From the NCBI RefSeq assembly GCF_900046475.1, contig NZ_FCOU01000010.1:62001-126000 (forward strand): a DNA stretch of 64,000 nt, read 5' to 3'. This document shows positions 45,708 to 54,860 of the stretch, piece by piece (the stretch's first letter is position 1; each line of letters opens with the position of its first letter). Under the pieces are notes generated by a model. It saw nothing but the letters and a program-made list of their open reading frames with translations, made no database searches and had not been told where the DNA came from. The DNA comes from Collinsella ihumii. Lineage in GTDB: Bacteria > Actinomycetota > Coriobacteriia > Coriobacteriales > Coriobacteriaceae. The position numbers and the translations under genes were made by a program.

Positions 45708-46643
45708 GCCGCTACACCACCTTTCTGAACTCGACTATCCCCGTTGCGAAAGACGCAACTCCATCCTTCTCAAAACCCAGAGGCTGCACATCCCCGCAGC
45801 CCAATGCCTCAACGCGATGTGCCTAGAACACCCGCCCCCTTCCCCATGCCGTCAAACGTTGCGGTATCAATCGTTAATCTAGGCTTCCCTGTCAATCGAA
45901 CAGGAGTAAGTCCTAGGGGCAGTTAATGCCAAGCGCCTCAATCTGGTCGAGCTCCAACACAGCGCGAGGCGGTCTCATATGCACCCGCTCTTCCCCGGTA
46001 ACGCCACAGATAGATAGCATGGAGCTCCTTCATCTCAACAAAAGCGAATTATGAGTCTTGAGCCCCTGTGGTAAATTCGGGGTTATAGTTGGACGGGCTC
46101 AGAGGGACCCCGCCCAGGAGGACTCGCACCACCCGTGCATCGGAAGAGCACTATTGGCAAGCCCATCCACAATTATCTCCAGCGTAAGCATAATACGTCG
46201 CTGCAATCTACTTAGCTCGACCTAATCAACAAGCAGATGAGCAAAGATTCTGAAGGAGAACCCTAAGCAGAATGCCGCCAGACAAACATCGAAGGTCTCT
46301 CCGATACGTGCCCGCTTCTCATCTTAATCGGCGCGACAGACTCTACTGCCATCCGTTTCCTCCTCCTTCCAATTCGCCGATAGCCTTATCTCCATCTTGC
46401 AGGCTTCTCGGCCCGCCGTTTACCAACCCCAAAAAAGCGTCTTTTACATCAAGGCATCCAATATGCTCCAGTCCATTTATCGAGAAAGCGTCCCTTCCGC
46501 CACGGAAGAGCCTGACGCTTTTCCACGGCGGGATGTCAAACAATTCTTTCCGAAAAACTCCACACATCGCCTTTTACAATTAGAATTCCTAAAGATGAAT
46601 TACCGAGACGACCATAAGAAGTAACTTCCGCGTAGGACAGGAC
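45708..46643. other. 936-bp gap inside the glycan operon, apparently decayed DNA
   Basis: No intact gene found on either strand. Base composition is lower in GC than the flanking kdsB-like gene. Short open stretches exist on the minus strand (for example 46343-46567, CGVFRKELFDIPPWKSVRLF) but without start signals or recognisable domains, so one or more operon genes may have been lost here. Confidence 0.5.
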
Positions 46644-47441
46644 TCACCCTACGACATCATCGAAATCAACGCGCTCAAATGTTTCAAGGCAGCCGCCTCT
46701 TGTTGCGTTATAAATCCTGAACCCGAGCTGATGGGAAATTCGCTCAGCATAGTCATAGGCGATATCCATCTCCCAGGACGCACCCGCCATGTTCTTCCCG
46801 CAGCTACCATCTGCGCCGAAATAGCTCCGAACGCCATCATTCTCAGTTATTATTCCATCCCTGCCTACAGTTTTTGCATATTTATGATCGACCCCGAGCA
46901 AATACATATTACGGAAACCCATATGATAAGCAATCTGCATCAGCGTATAGGTAACCGTTGCTATGGTGTAAACACCTCGACGAAGATCGGTAGAAAACTT
47001 AGGATCCTCCAGATACTTTCTGGAATCATGCGCGTGTAAATAGCAAATGTCTCCCGTTAACCTCCGATACGCCTTGAGGTAACCTTGCTCTCTCACGAAC
47101 TTCATCTCGCACCCAAACGAGTTGATACCATCAACTACGCCTTCGCGACGAGCGACGCCCTCATCGAATACGGCATAGTAGGTGGGTCGCCATGAAGTCT
47201 CTGGAAATATGTTGTAAATCCTATTCGAAGCAAAACTTGGTATACCCGATATACGGTCGAGATCGGCTCCGTTCAAACTAGGACCGTTGCCTATGATGAA
47301 GCATCTCTCGCCGAAATATCTGTTCTTGCTTCTCTCCAAGTATGATTCAGTACGGGAGAGGCATCCATTTACCACGAGACACGCATGACTACAGAATCTT
47401 AGCCCTCTATCTAATGGCGCGAAAACAACCGATTTATTCAA
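46644..47441 (-). CDS. DUF115-type putative glycosyltransferase
   Basis: About 265 aa. The DUF115/MAF-type fold is indicated by the Rossmann-like start GERCFIIGNGPSLNGADLDR, then FASNRIYNIFPETSWRPTYY, and MGFRNMYLLGVDHKYAKTVG. This family resembles CMP-sialic-acid-using transferases, which fits a pathway with CMP-ulosonate. No ATG is available near the start: TTG codons at 47441 (overlapping the flippase stop, TTGAATAA) or 47462 are the options. Role inferred from fold family and neighbours. Confidence 0.75.
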   Translation of the reverse strand: MNKSVVFAPLDRGLRFCSHACLVVNGCLSRTESYLERSKNRYFGERCFIIGNGPSLNGADLDRISGIPSFASNRIYNIFPETSWRPTYYAVFDEGVARREGVVDGINSFGCEMKFVREQGYLKAYRRLTGDICYLHAHDSRKYLEDPKFSTDLRRGVYTIATVTYTLMQIAYHMGFRNMYLLGVDHKYAKTVGRDGIITENDGVRSYFGADGSCGKNMAGASWEMDIAYDYAERISHQLGFRIYNATRGGCLETFERVDFDDVVG

Positions 47442-48900
47442 TCTTCCCACCAGCCTTTTCAATTGACATTGCAGTCAAAACCGTTTTCCTTTTATGCACA
47501 AGAGTGATCGCTACAATTGTGATCAAAACATAGCGAACAGCATCATTTAGATAGAGCAGCTCAGCAGCGAGGGAGACAATAACCACTCCGAAGGAAATCA
47601 CAAATGCCGCCCTTCCATCAACAGGCATCCGCTTTAGTCCCTTTGCAGCGCAGACTCTTTTTGCAAACAGAAAATGCATTACGGCAAGCAGGGCGTAAGA
47701 TGCAAGCGAGACGAACCCTGCGGCGACAAATCCATAATCTGGGATGAAAACTGCGTTAAGAACTATATTTAAAACAGATGCCACAAGCGAAGCAACCATG
47801 ATTGAAAAACTCTTCTCATAGTAAAGCTCAATATTAGAAAAAAGCGTATAGAGGAATATGAAATATATCCCGGCTGCGGCTGGAGGCATCACCCAAACTC
47901 CCTCAAGGTATTCCGAAGAACCGAGAAGCATAACTAGCTCCGGACCAAATAGAACGGGAGTAAGACAGGTTGCCGCAACAACAACGAGAATCGCAGAGGT
48001 CTTCCTTCTAATCAGTCCATAATCCCCCTCCTCCATTCGCTGATAAAACCAGGGAATCAAAGAGGAATTGATGCTGCCAACTAGCAAGTTCATTGTAGCT
48101 GCAGCGCTATATGGAACACTGTAAAATGCGGCAGATGCTGCCCCACATATGTTTCCGACCATAATCCGTCCCGCAGCAGAAAGCAGCGACATAGAAAGAT
48201 AATGCGGGATGAGGGGCAGATCGAGCTTCAGCATATAGCGCCATTTTTCCAAAGAGAAGAACGTCTTCCCTAGCTTCACCAGACGTAAATGCAATACCAG
48301 CCCAAAGGCGATATTTACAACCGCAATGGACATCACTCTCGCTAAAGCTTTCTCCCTAGAAAGGCCTACGAGAACTAGACCAAACAAGGATGATGCGAGG
48401 GCCTGCGTCAACGTCACAAAAACTACAGCCTGATATCGAAAATGATACCGTTCCCTAACCGCCCAAATCGAGAAAGCCATATTGAAGTAGTATTGAGAGA
48501 ACATGGCCAGCATATACGGCGTCGAAAGCCCGGTAAAACTATTCACCTGTTCCCGGAACACGCAATAAGCAATGAGCAAGACGGTAGTTGCGGTGTTCGA
48601 CAGTCCAAGAACAGAGCTAGAAAGAGCATGCTCGTTGTCCTTGTATCGCAAGAAACCATTGTTGAGAACTTGATTCGCTAGATTGAGAGTCGCAAAAACA
48701 CTGACAATACTATCCCAGCCTAAATATAAAGTATATATTCCATATTGCTCAGAAGTCATCAGTCTTGTAAAAAGTGGAGTCGTTAAAAAAGCAATTCCTT
48801 TTTGGATAAACGAGCAAAACATGAACCATATAGAAGCCTTCACTTGGACACTTAAGTTCTTATATCTCGCAAAAAGGGATCTTATGGCAACAAGCAACAC
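47434..48900 (-). CDS. Polysaccharide flippase (Wzx-like, MATE/MOP superfamily)
   Basis: About 488-aa membrane protein with 12-14 hydrophobic segments; moves lipid-linked glycan repeat units across the membrane. The start has the family pattern SIWFMFCSFIQKGIAFLTTP, LFTRLMTSEQYGIYTLYLGW. No ATG precedes the first helix; a GTG at 48900 follows GGAAGAGG at 8 nt and was chosen, though a TTG at 48939 is possible. AT-rich compared with the cap genes. It stands next to the polymerase gene, the usual wzx-wzy arrangement. Confidence 0.87.
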   Translation of the reverse strand: MLLVAIRSLFARYKNLSVQVKASIWFMFCSFIQKGIAFLTTPLFTRLMTSEQYGIYTLYLGWDSIVSVFATLNLANQVLNNGFLRYKDNEHALSSSVLGLSNTATTVLLIAYCVFREQVNSFTGLSTPYMLAMFSQYYFNMAFSIWAVRERYHFRYQAVVFVTLTQALASSLFGLVLVGLSREKALARVMSIAVVNIAFGLVLHLRLVKLGKTFFSLEKWRYMLKLDLPLIPHYLSMSLLSAAGRIMVGNICGAASAAFYSVPYSAAATMNLLVGSINSSLIPWFYQRMEEGDYGLIRRKTSAILVVVAATCLTPVLFGPELVMLLGSSEYLEGVWVMPPAAAGIYFIFLYTLFSNIELYYEKSFSIMVASLVASVLNIVLNAVFIPDYGFVAAGFVSLASYALLAVMHFLFAKRVCAAKGLKRMPVDGRAAFVISFGVVIVSLAAELLYLNDAVRYVLITIVAITLVHKRKTVLTAMSIEKAGGKIE

Positions 48901-48982
48901 AGCCTCGGCCTCTTCCAATTGGTTATATCTATATACCAACGGTTCTACAACGGTACTTCTGAATGACTACAGCTCTGCAGGC

Positions 48983-50164
48983 TCAAATCTTTAGGACAAG
49001 GCCTTCACTCATCAGCAACAGCGGAATACAGACAAACACATTAAGAGCATGCCATTCACAAAAACCGAATGCGAATACAGAAATGAACGCTCCTGAATAA
49101 GCAGCGATGTCTATTATATCTAATTGCTTTTGATCCATATGCTTATATAATTTGGAAATTAATATTACGATAAAAAGAAATCCAGCTAGTCCAATATTAA
49201 ATAGTAATGATGCATACATGCCATCAACGGTACTAATTTCATTGTAAGTGCCTCTAATGAGAACAGAGCCTTGAAATGCATGCTGGCCAAACACCGTCAA
49301 ACCCCGGTAGCTGTACTGTGCCCACCAGAGAAGTGGGCGGCCGGTTAATAAATAATTTATTTCCTGAGAATACAACGGACTTGTAAACCAGTATGAACTC
49401 AACCAATATGTAAACAGCATTAATATGATAGGTATCGCGATAACAGTATAACCTATTATGGATGCTTTTATTATTAAATGTCGCTTTATTATGGTATGAA
49501 CAACAAGATACGATATAGGAAAAACAAGCAGTGCAACCATGGATGTTCTCGAGCCTGCTATAAAAAAGATAATTAAACTACATATAATAAAATAGATGAC
49601 TTTACTCAATGCTGATAAATCTTTTCGTACGCATTGACACACAGCAAATGCAAAAGTGAAAGCAGCGCAACCATTAGGATGAGAGAAAAAAAGCGCATTC
49701 CTAGATTCCCTGAATCCTCCGATATTATAATACATATTCCCTGTTTTATAACCAATAATAGTGAAGATAATATAGATTATAATCATTGATCCTAGAATTA
49801 TAGTCATCGCACGTGCCCAAAATCGGAATACTTTTTGTGTATTCATTCCAGATGCAGCAGAGACAGTCAACAGAGTGGTGACCAGCACTGTCTCTCCTGA
49901 CAGGAAATAAGCAGATAACGATAGGGCTATACCTGACAGCACCAAAGAAGGACATTTGTAATATGGAAGCAGCATCGCAACTCGAAAACCTAGAAACAAT
50001 ATTCCGAATAAAAGAAGACAATTAAAAACAATATCTTCCTTCGGCAGTAATGTTGTCATTTGCCATATAAACTTTATTTGTAATAGCCAAAAGCCTATCC
50101 AGAAAAGTATTTCGCTTTTTTTAGGGACAACTAGATCTCTCCGCTTTGATGACATGTCATCCAT
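48983..50164 (-). CDS. O-antigen/capsule polymerase (Wzy-like)
   Basis: 393-aa membrane protein with about 10 hydrophobic segments and little sequence signature, as usual for Wzy. A larger extracytoplasmic loop with LYSQEINYLLTGRPLLWWAQ, YSYRGLTVFGQHAFQGS (the TGR-x-x-W pattern of Wzy_C-like proteins) supports the assignment. The ATG at 50164 overlaps the end of the glycosyltransferase gene. This segment is clearly AT-rich, suggesting horizontal origin of the wzx-wzy part. Confidence 0.82.
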   Translation of the reverse strand: MDDMSSKRRDLVVPKKSEILFWIGFWLLQIKFIWQMTTLLPKEDIVFNCLLLFGILFLGFRVAMLLPYYKCPSLVLSGIALSLSAYFLSGETVLVTTLLTVSAASGMNTQKVFRFWARAMTIILGSMIIIYIIFTIIGYKTGNMYYNIGGFRESRNALFFSHPNGCAAFTFAFAVCQCVRKDLSALSKVIYFIICSLIIFFIAGSRTSMVALLVFPISYLVVHTIIKRHLIIKASIIGYTVIAIPIILMLFTYWLSSYWFTSPLYSQEINYLLTGRPLLWWAQYSYRGLTVFGQHAFQGSVLIRGTYNEISTVDGMYASLLFNIGLAGFLFIVILISKLYKHMDQKQLDIIDIAAYSGAFISVFAFGFCEWHALNVFVCIPLLLMSEGLVLKI

Positions 50165-51200
50165 TGCTAAGAATCTCCCAATATCGTTGTGCAACGTAAT
50201 CCCAAGTATTGGCTTGAGCCACCCGCCGAGCGGCACAAGACTGCTGTTCGTACGCGATGTCATCCGACGCAAGCGCAGCCATACGTTCTGCGGCGGTATC
50301 AAGGGCGGCGGGATTGTTAATATCCACAATAATGGCACTACCAGAATCGAAAAGCTCAGCGGCTCCACAGAACGTGGAGATGACGGGTACACAGCCAACT
50401 GCCGCACCCTCGAGAACGGAGACGTTGAAGGTGTCGAAACGGCTCAAACCCACATAGAAGTGCGCCTGGGCGTAGAGTTCCCGCAGACGTGCCTTGTCCT
50501 CAATCTCGCCTTCATAAACAAGCTCGACGCCGGCGTCAGTCGCCAGTTGCTCGCAGAGTGCACGGTTGGATCCCGTCTCGACGGAGTCCCGCCCGCAGAC
50601 AATGAGCTTCGCGCTACGCCCAAGCTTGGAGAGATGGCCCAGCACTTCCAGTGCAAGGTCAACTGCCTTGCACTGCTCGAATCCTCCCGTCGTGATACAC
50701 GTAACGGGTTCAAGCAGTGCAAGGCGAGCGGCTTTGCGCTGCGGCTGCTCCATCCCTCGAGGTATATCCACCCCGTTGTGCACTACACAAACGCGATTCC
50801 TCTCACCGTACATGGCGAAGAGTTCTCTACGCTCAAAGTCCGACACGCAGATGACGTTCTGGAAGTTCTTAAAGATGTAGGGCTCGAGCCTCGTGTCCCT
50901 CCGTTCGACGGGGCGGTAGGCGCTCTCGACGTTGACCACTCCATGCATCACACAGAAATAGCGGTTAGAGCGGTTGATGCATGAGACGAGGTGCATGAGC
51001 AAGGGCACGCGGTAGCCGTTCGCATGGATGCAGATCGACCAGCCGCGCAAACGCAGTGCGATACTCGCTAGCAGGCGGAGCATGCCCGCTCCGCCGCCAA
51101 CTTCGACCATACGGCAATCCGGACGGTCAGCGAGCCACGCATTCACCGCACGAGCCACACCGAGGGGGCCACGCGTGCCGTCAGCGCGAGATATGAGCAT
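50157..51200 (-). CDS. GT4-type glycosyltransferase
   Basis: 347-aa GT-B enzyme. The N-terminal part has HANGYRVPLLMHLVS, then VMHGVVNVES and VICVSDFERRELFAMYGE; the C-terminal nucleotide-sugar domain has TTGGFEQCKAVDLALEVLGH and the EX7E-like region FDTFNVSVLEGAAVGCVPVI. The start is uncertain: ATG at 51200 fits if the upstream acyltransferase really ends at 51211; ATGs at 51248 and 51266 extend the same frame. The donor sugar is unknown. Confidence 0.87.
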   Translation of the reverse strand: MLISRADGTRGPLGVARAVNAWLADRPDCRMVEVGGGAGMLRLLASIALRLRGWSICIHANGYRVPLLMHLVSCINRSNRYFCVMHGVVNVESAYRPVERRDTRLEPYIFKNFQNVICVSDFERRELFAMYGERNRVCVVHNGVDIPRGMEQPQRKAARLALLEPVTCITTGGFEQCKAVDLALEVLGHLSKLGRSAKLIVCGRDSVETGSNRALCEQLATDAGVELVYEGEIEDKARLRELYAQAHFYVGLSRFDTFNVSVLEGAAVGCVPVISTFCGAAELFDSGSAIIVDINNPAALDTAAERMAALASDDIAYEQQSCAARRVAQANTWDYVAQRYWEILSNG

Positions 51201-51210
51201 GATGCGGCGC

Positions 51211-51776
51211 TTAGTAGAGACTATGCACGATATCCTCTTTGTACTCATGTTTCTTGAAGCATTCATCTACGCCGCCCACGACCCTCGATGGGTTGCAGCA
51301 GACGATGGAGCCGTCTGCATGGGTTCTTTTGACGACGATGCCCCCACGACGCAATTGTCGCCGATGGTCGCGTCCGACAGGACGAGCGTACGGGCACCGA
51401 TAAACCAGTTCCTGCCCACCGCGACGGGGGAGATGAGCTTGCCATGGCTTTTATCGCGCTCGTAGAGAGATTTGTCGATGCTTAATTCGTAAACAAGGAG
51501 GACGGTATCGAAGGAGATCGTCGTACCATCCCCGATGGTTATGAGGTTATAGCCAGCCGCGTCGAAAACGCATGCGGGACTTATCCACGGGTCGCCATAG
51601 GAGGCGGAACTGGGAGAGATGTTCACGCCGAGCCACCGCAAATAGCGCGGATAGAACTTCTTATAACTCCTGTTGCTCAACTTGTTCAGCGCAATGAGTG
51701 CAGCCTTGGCGGGGAACTTAAGATAGTGCTTCGCTCCCTGGCGCTGAAACTGGGGAGCGGTTGTTTGAGGGCTCAT
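51211..51776 (-). CDS. Hexapeptide-repeat acyltransferase, frameshifted in a C5/G5 run
   Basis: Left-handed beta-helix O-acetyltransferase of the WbbJ/maltose-acetyltransferase type. Residues 1-145 are in one frame (AKHYLKFPAKAALIALNKLS, ITIGDGTTISFDTVLLV, RNWFIGARTLVLSDATIGDN, CVVGA). There the frame leaves the family pattern and stops at 51267. In the next frame the expected end follows: GIVVKRTHADGSIVCCNPSR, VVGGVDECFKKHEYKEDIV, stop at 51211. One extra C in the run 51341-51345 (plus strand) would restore the gene. It may be a sequencing error, a mutation or phase variation. Confidence 0.8.
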
Positions 51777-52954
51777 CTGCTCATCTCCTCTGCAGCGAGT
51801 AGAAATTCTTCATAGTTCTGGACGACCTTCGACGAGGGAAGCGCTATGGTCTCCGGGCAGCCGCCGGTGCTATAGGTGATGACAGGGGTCCCGCAGGCCT
51901 CCGCCTCGAGGTTCACGGTCGGATAGTTGTCCTCGCGAGTAGGGTTGAAGAAGACATCGGCAGTGGCGTATATGGAGGCGAGCTGCTGTGCGGACGATGT
52001 ACGCTCGAGGGCGACGACGCTTGTCGGTAGCGATTTGGCCTGTTTTCTGGTCAGACCGACAAGGACGATGGCGAAGCGCTCCGTGTCAAGCTCAGAGGCA
52101 AGGCGCACGAAGTCACCCAGCCCCTTGCGCTCGGTCCAAGGAGAGGCCACGCCGAGAATCATGAAGCGGTCCCCTATTCCATAGCGCTCTCGGAAGTCGC
52201 TCGGGGTCGGCCTGAAGACCGACTTGTCGATCGTGTTATAGCAGACCTCGACGGGATAACCCTTCAGGAAGCTCTGCTTGACCAGCCCCTCGAGCCAGTG
52301 CGAGGGGGTGATCAGCGTCATCCTCTCGGGAGGGACGCTCATGAAGATGCGCCTTTTGTCCTCGAAGTTCCTCGAGCAGGAGCGCCTGGAGATCGTTCTG
52401 GGATAGGTATCTAGCTGCGGACAGCATCCCGAGTACGCGCAATGAGACTGCCATTGCGCACACTTCACATATGTGAAGTACGCGCAATGGCCCGTAAACG
52501 CCCAGCAATCGTGCAGAGTCCAGCGGACCTGGCAGCGATGGGACGAAAGCCACCCGAAGAGCATCTCTATGTTCACGTAGTAGCCGTGTATGTTGTGCAG
52601 GTGCACCACGTCGGGATCGATCTTGTTCAGCTTCCTCAGCAACTTCGCAGTATCGCGCCTCGAGTGGAAGCCCATTCGGTCGTCAAGACGGACCATGGCT
52701 CCGTGGGAGAGGTAACCGAGTTTGGTGGCGCAGCACCGCTCACGGTCGCTTATCGACTCGTGGCGCCTGCCCCAGAAGATGTAGGAATCCACCCCACGTT
52801 CGGAGAGCTGCCCGTGGAGCCTCCTCATAATCGCCCCGGTCGACCCGTTGTAGAAGCTGTTGAGCTGCACGTAGCGCAGCGGGCGGCCGAGCCCCTGCGC
52901 TAGCCCCAACGCCTCGTCCACGAGCGCGTCGGTGGTCGGGGTACCGTCGGTCAT
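51773..52954 (-). CDS. GT4-type glycosyltransferase
   Basis: 393-aa GT-B transferase. The N-terminal domain has YVQLNSFYNGSTGAIMRRLH, VVHLHNIHGYYVNIEMLFGW and the family motif LHDCWAFTGHCAYFTYVKCA, which continues to SGCCPQLDTYP; the C-terminal domain has ILGVASPWTERKGLGDFVRL and the EX7E-like NYPTVNLEAEACGTPVITYS. The ATG at 52954 lies 9 nt after GGAAGG and overlaps the stop of capG. Resembles colanic-acid/capsule GTs with the D-CWAFTGHC motif; donor unknown. Confidence 0.9.
   Translation of the reverse strand: MTDGTPTTDALVDEALGLAQGLGRPLRYVQLNSFYNGSTGAIMRRLHGQLSERGVDSYIFWGRRHESISDRERCCATKLGYLSHGAMVRLDDRMGFHSRRDTAKLLRKLNKIDPDVVHLHNIHGYYVNIEMLFGWLSSHRCQVRWTLHDCWAFTGHCAYFTYVKCAQWQSHCAYSGCCPQLDTYPRTISRRSCSRNFEDKRRIFMSVPPERMTLITPSHWLEGLVKQSFLKGYPVEVCYNTIDKSVFRPTPSDFRERYGIGDRFMILGVASPWTERKGLGDFVRLASELDTERFAIVLVGLTRKQAKSLPTSVVALERTSSAQQLASIYATADVFFNPTREDNYPTVNLEAEACGTPVITYSTGGCPETIALPSSKVVQNYEEFLLAAEEMSR
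52451..52490. repeat. 40-bp near-perfect palindrome inside a glycosyltransferase gene
   Basis: CCATTGCGCACACTTCACAT followed by ATGTGAAGTACGCGCAATGG, a dyad with two mismatches and no loop. It encodes part of the conserved Cys/Trp segment (YFTYVKCAQWQ). Confidence 0.7.
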
Positions 52955-52956
52955 GC

Positions 52957-54162
52957 TCACAGGCCCTTCCTCCACACCATCCTGTCCACGATGCCCGTAT
53001 AGGACTGGACGATCTTCACGACCTTGGTCGACACCTTCCTCGTGTCGTAGTCGGGCACGGGCGCCTCGGGGTGGGAGCCTTCCGCCTCGAGCGCCACGGC
53101 GGTGCGCACGGCGTTGAGAAGGCCCCTCTCGTCGATTCCTGCGAGCACGAAGCAGCCGCGATCCATCGCCTCGGGACGCTCGGTGGACGTGCGTATGCAC
53201 ACCGCCGGGAACGCCCGACCGATGGAGGCGAAGAAGCTCGACTCCTCCGGGAGCGTGCCGGAGTCGGACACCACGCAGAAGGCACTCGATTGCAGCTTGT
53301 TGTAGTCGTGGAAGCCCATGGGCTCGTGCGTGCGCACAAGCGGATGCAGGGCGAACCCGGTGGCCTCCAAGCGCTTCCTGGAGCGCGGGTGACAGCTGTA
53401 GAGGACCGGTTTGCCGTACTCCTCGGCGAGGGCGTTCACTGCGGAGAACAGGGAGAGGAAGCTCACGTCGTCGTCGATGTTCTCCTCGCGGTGGGCGGAG
53501 AGCAGGAAGTAGCCGCCCGGCTCCAACCCCTCGCGCCCGAGCACGCCGGAGGCGTCGATCTTCCCGAGGTTCGCGGAGAGGACCTCGGCCATGGGGCTGC
53601 CCGTGACGAAGGTGCGCTCCGGCGCGCAACCCGTGGCGGCGAGCCATCGCCTCGCGTGCTCTGAGTAGGCCATGTTCACATCGGAGATGACGTCCACTAT
53701 CCTGCGGTTGGTCTCCTCGGGGAGCCTCTCGTCCCGGCAGCAGTTGCCCGCCTCCATGTGGAAGATGGGGATATGCAGGCGCTTGGCCGGTATCGCCGAC
53801 AGGCAGGAGTTGGTGTCGCCGAGCACCAGCAGGGCGTCGGGTCTCACCTGGACCATGAGCTTGTAGGAGGCGTCAATGATGTTCCCGATGGTGGAGCCCA
53901 GGTCGTCGCCGACGGCGTCCATGTAGACGTCCGGGGACCCCAGCCCCAGCTCCTCGAAGAAGATGCCGTTCAGGGTCCAGTCGTAGTTCTGCCCCGTGTG
54001 CGCCAGCAGGGTGTCGAAGTGCCTGCGGCATTTCTTGATCACCTCAGACAGGCGGATCACCTCGGGCCGCGTGCCCACGATGACCAGCAGCTTCAGACGG
54101 CCATCTTCCCTGAACGCAGCCTTCGGACAGCTATCCATCATCGCCTCACTTCGATTCGTCAT
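52957..54162 (-). CDS. capG: UDP-GlcNAc 2-epimerase-type enzyme (CapG/WbjD-like)
   Basis: Third step of UDP-N-acetyl-L-fucosamine synthesis: C2 epimerisation. 401 aa. WecB-family motifs: LVIVGTRPEVIRLSEVIKK, LLAHTGQNYDWTLNGIFFEE, VLGDTNSCLSAIPAKRLHIP, HMEAGNCCRDERLPEETNRR, SAHREENID, and CVVSDSGTLPEESSF. The HTGQNYD and C-rich form is that of CapG/WbjD rather than WecB proper. capE and capF are in the same operon, separated only by the SLATT-TIR pair. Confidence 0.9.
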   Translation of the reverse strand: MTNRSEAMMDSCPKAAFREDGRLKLLVIVGTRPEVIRLSEVIKKCRRHFDTLLAHTGQNYDWTLNGIFFEELGLGSPDVYMDAVGDDLGSTIGNIIDASYKLMVQVRPDALLVLGDTNSCLSAIPAKRLHIPIFHMEAGNCCRDERLPEETNRRIVDVISDVNMAYSEHARRWLAATGCAPERTFVTGSPMAEVLSANLGKIDASGVLGREGLEPGGYFLLSAHREENIDDDVSFLSLFSAVNALAEEYGKPVLYSCHPRSRKRLEATGFALHPLVRTHEPMGFHDYNKLQSSAFCVVSDSGTLPEESSFFASIGRAFPAVCIRTSTERPEAMDRGCFVLAGIDERGLLNAVRTAVALEAEGSHPEAPVPDYDTRKVSTKVVKIVQSYTGIVDRMVWRKGL

Positions 54163-54163
54163 G

Positions 54164-54853
54164 CTAGATTTCCACGGACTTGGAGATCATGAAGGACCCG
54201 ATGTCATCGCGCCTCTTATACGCGTCCCCTATGTGGCGGTCCATATCCGCGATGAAGTCCGACCATCTCACCGCCTTGATATAGGACACATCCCCCACCC
54301 AGTACCCGTCGTTCGAGCACGGGACAGTCTCGGCGTCGACCCTGTTGAACTTGTTCCTCCGCAGGATGCCGAACAGCGTCCCCGTCCGGTGCTCGGTGCA
54401 CGCCTTCGGGCAGCACGGAAGGCTATGGAGGTAGTAGTCGTAGCTCCCCGACGAATCGGGGAGGACGACGGCGAGCATGGCGTTGGTCCTGCTCGTCACA
54501 GGGTTTCCCTCCGAGTCGCGGCGCGACGTCTCCTTCAGCGAATACGAGATCTCCCACGGGATCCACTGGTCCCGGTCGGGCTTCGAGCCGTCCCTCATGC
54601 CGGGTGAGATCATGACGATGGCGAGGGAGCTGTCGTAGATCTTGTCCTTAAGACTCTCCCATATGGCCCCGTCGCTCAGCGCGGAGAGGTCCTCCCCGTC
54701 GTGCTCGCCCTTGAAGATGTGGGAGGTCGTGCCCAGCCTGTCCTCGATCTCGTTTACGTAATCGCGTACGGTGGTCCTCCTCGGATAGCTCCTGACCATG
54801 AACTCGACGTCGTCGTCGGCGTACTTGTACGACACGAAGATCTTCCTGCCCAC
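54164..54853 (-). CDS. TIR-like (DUF1863/ThsB-type) protein
   Basis: 229 aa. The TIR-like fold opens with RKIFVSYKYADDDVEFMV, has a helix after DGAIWESLKDKIYDSSLAIV and strand MISPGM, and the W-x-x-W-E segment QWIPWEISYSLKE, where Glu101 is at the position of the catalytic glutamate of TIR NADases. The C-terminal third (HSLPCCPKACTEHR onward) is unfamiliar. TIR proteins of this type (ThsB in Thoeris) make nucleotide signals on phage infection. The gene starts with GTG at 54853, 8 nt after the SLATT gene, and ends 2 nt before capG. No sugar role is apparent. Confidence 0.8.
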   Translation of the reverse strand: MGRKIFVSYKYADDDVEFMVRSYPRRTTVRDYVNEIEDRLGTTSHIFKGEHDGEDLSALSDGAIWESLKDKIYDSSLAIVMISPGMRDGSKPDRDQWIPWEISYSLKETSRRDSEGNPVTSRTNAMLAVVLPDSSGSYDYYLHSLPCCPKACTEHRTGTLFGILRRNKFNRVDAETVPCSNDGYWVGDVSYIKAVRWSDFIADMDRHIGDAYKRRDDIGSFMISKSVEI

Positions 54854-54860
54854 GGTCTTA

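Noticed and set aside
46272..46624. Short frames on both strands in the 45.7-46.6 kb gap, including 46343-46567 minus
   Set aside because: No ribosome-binding site, no recognisable domain; treated as decayed DNA.
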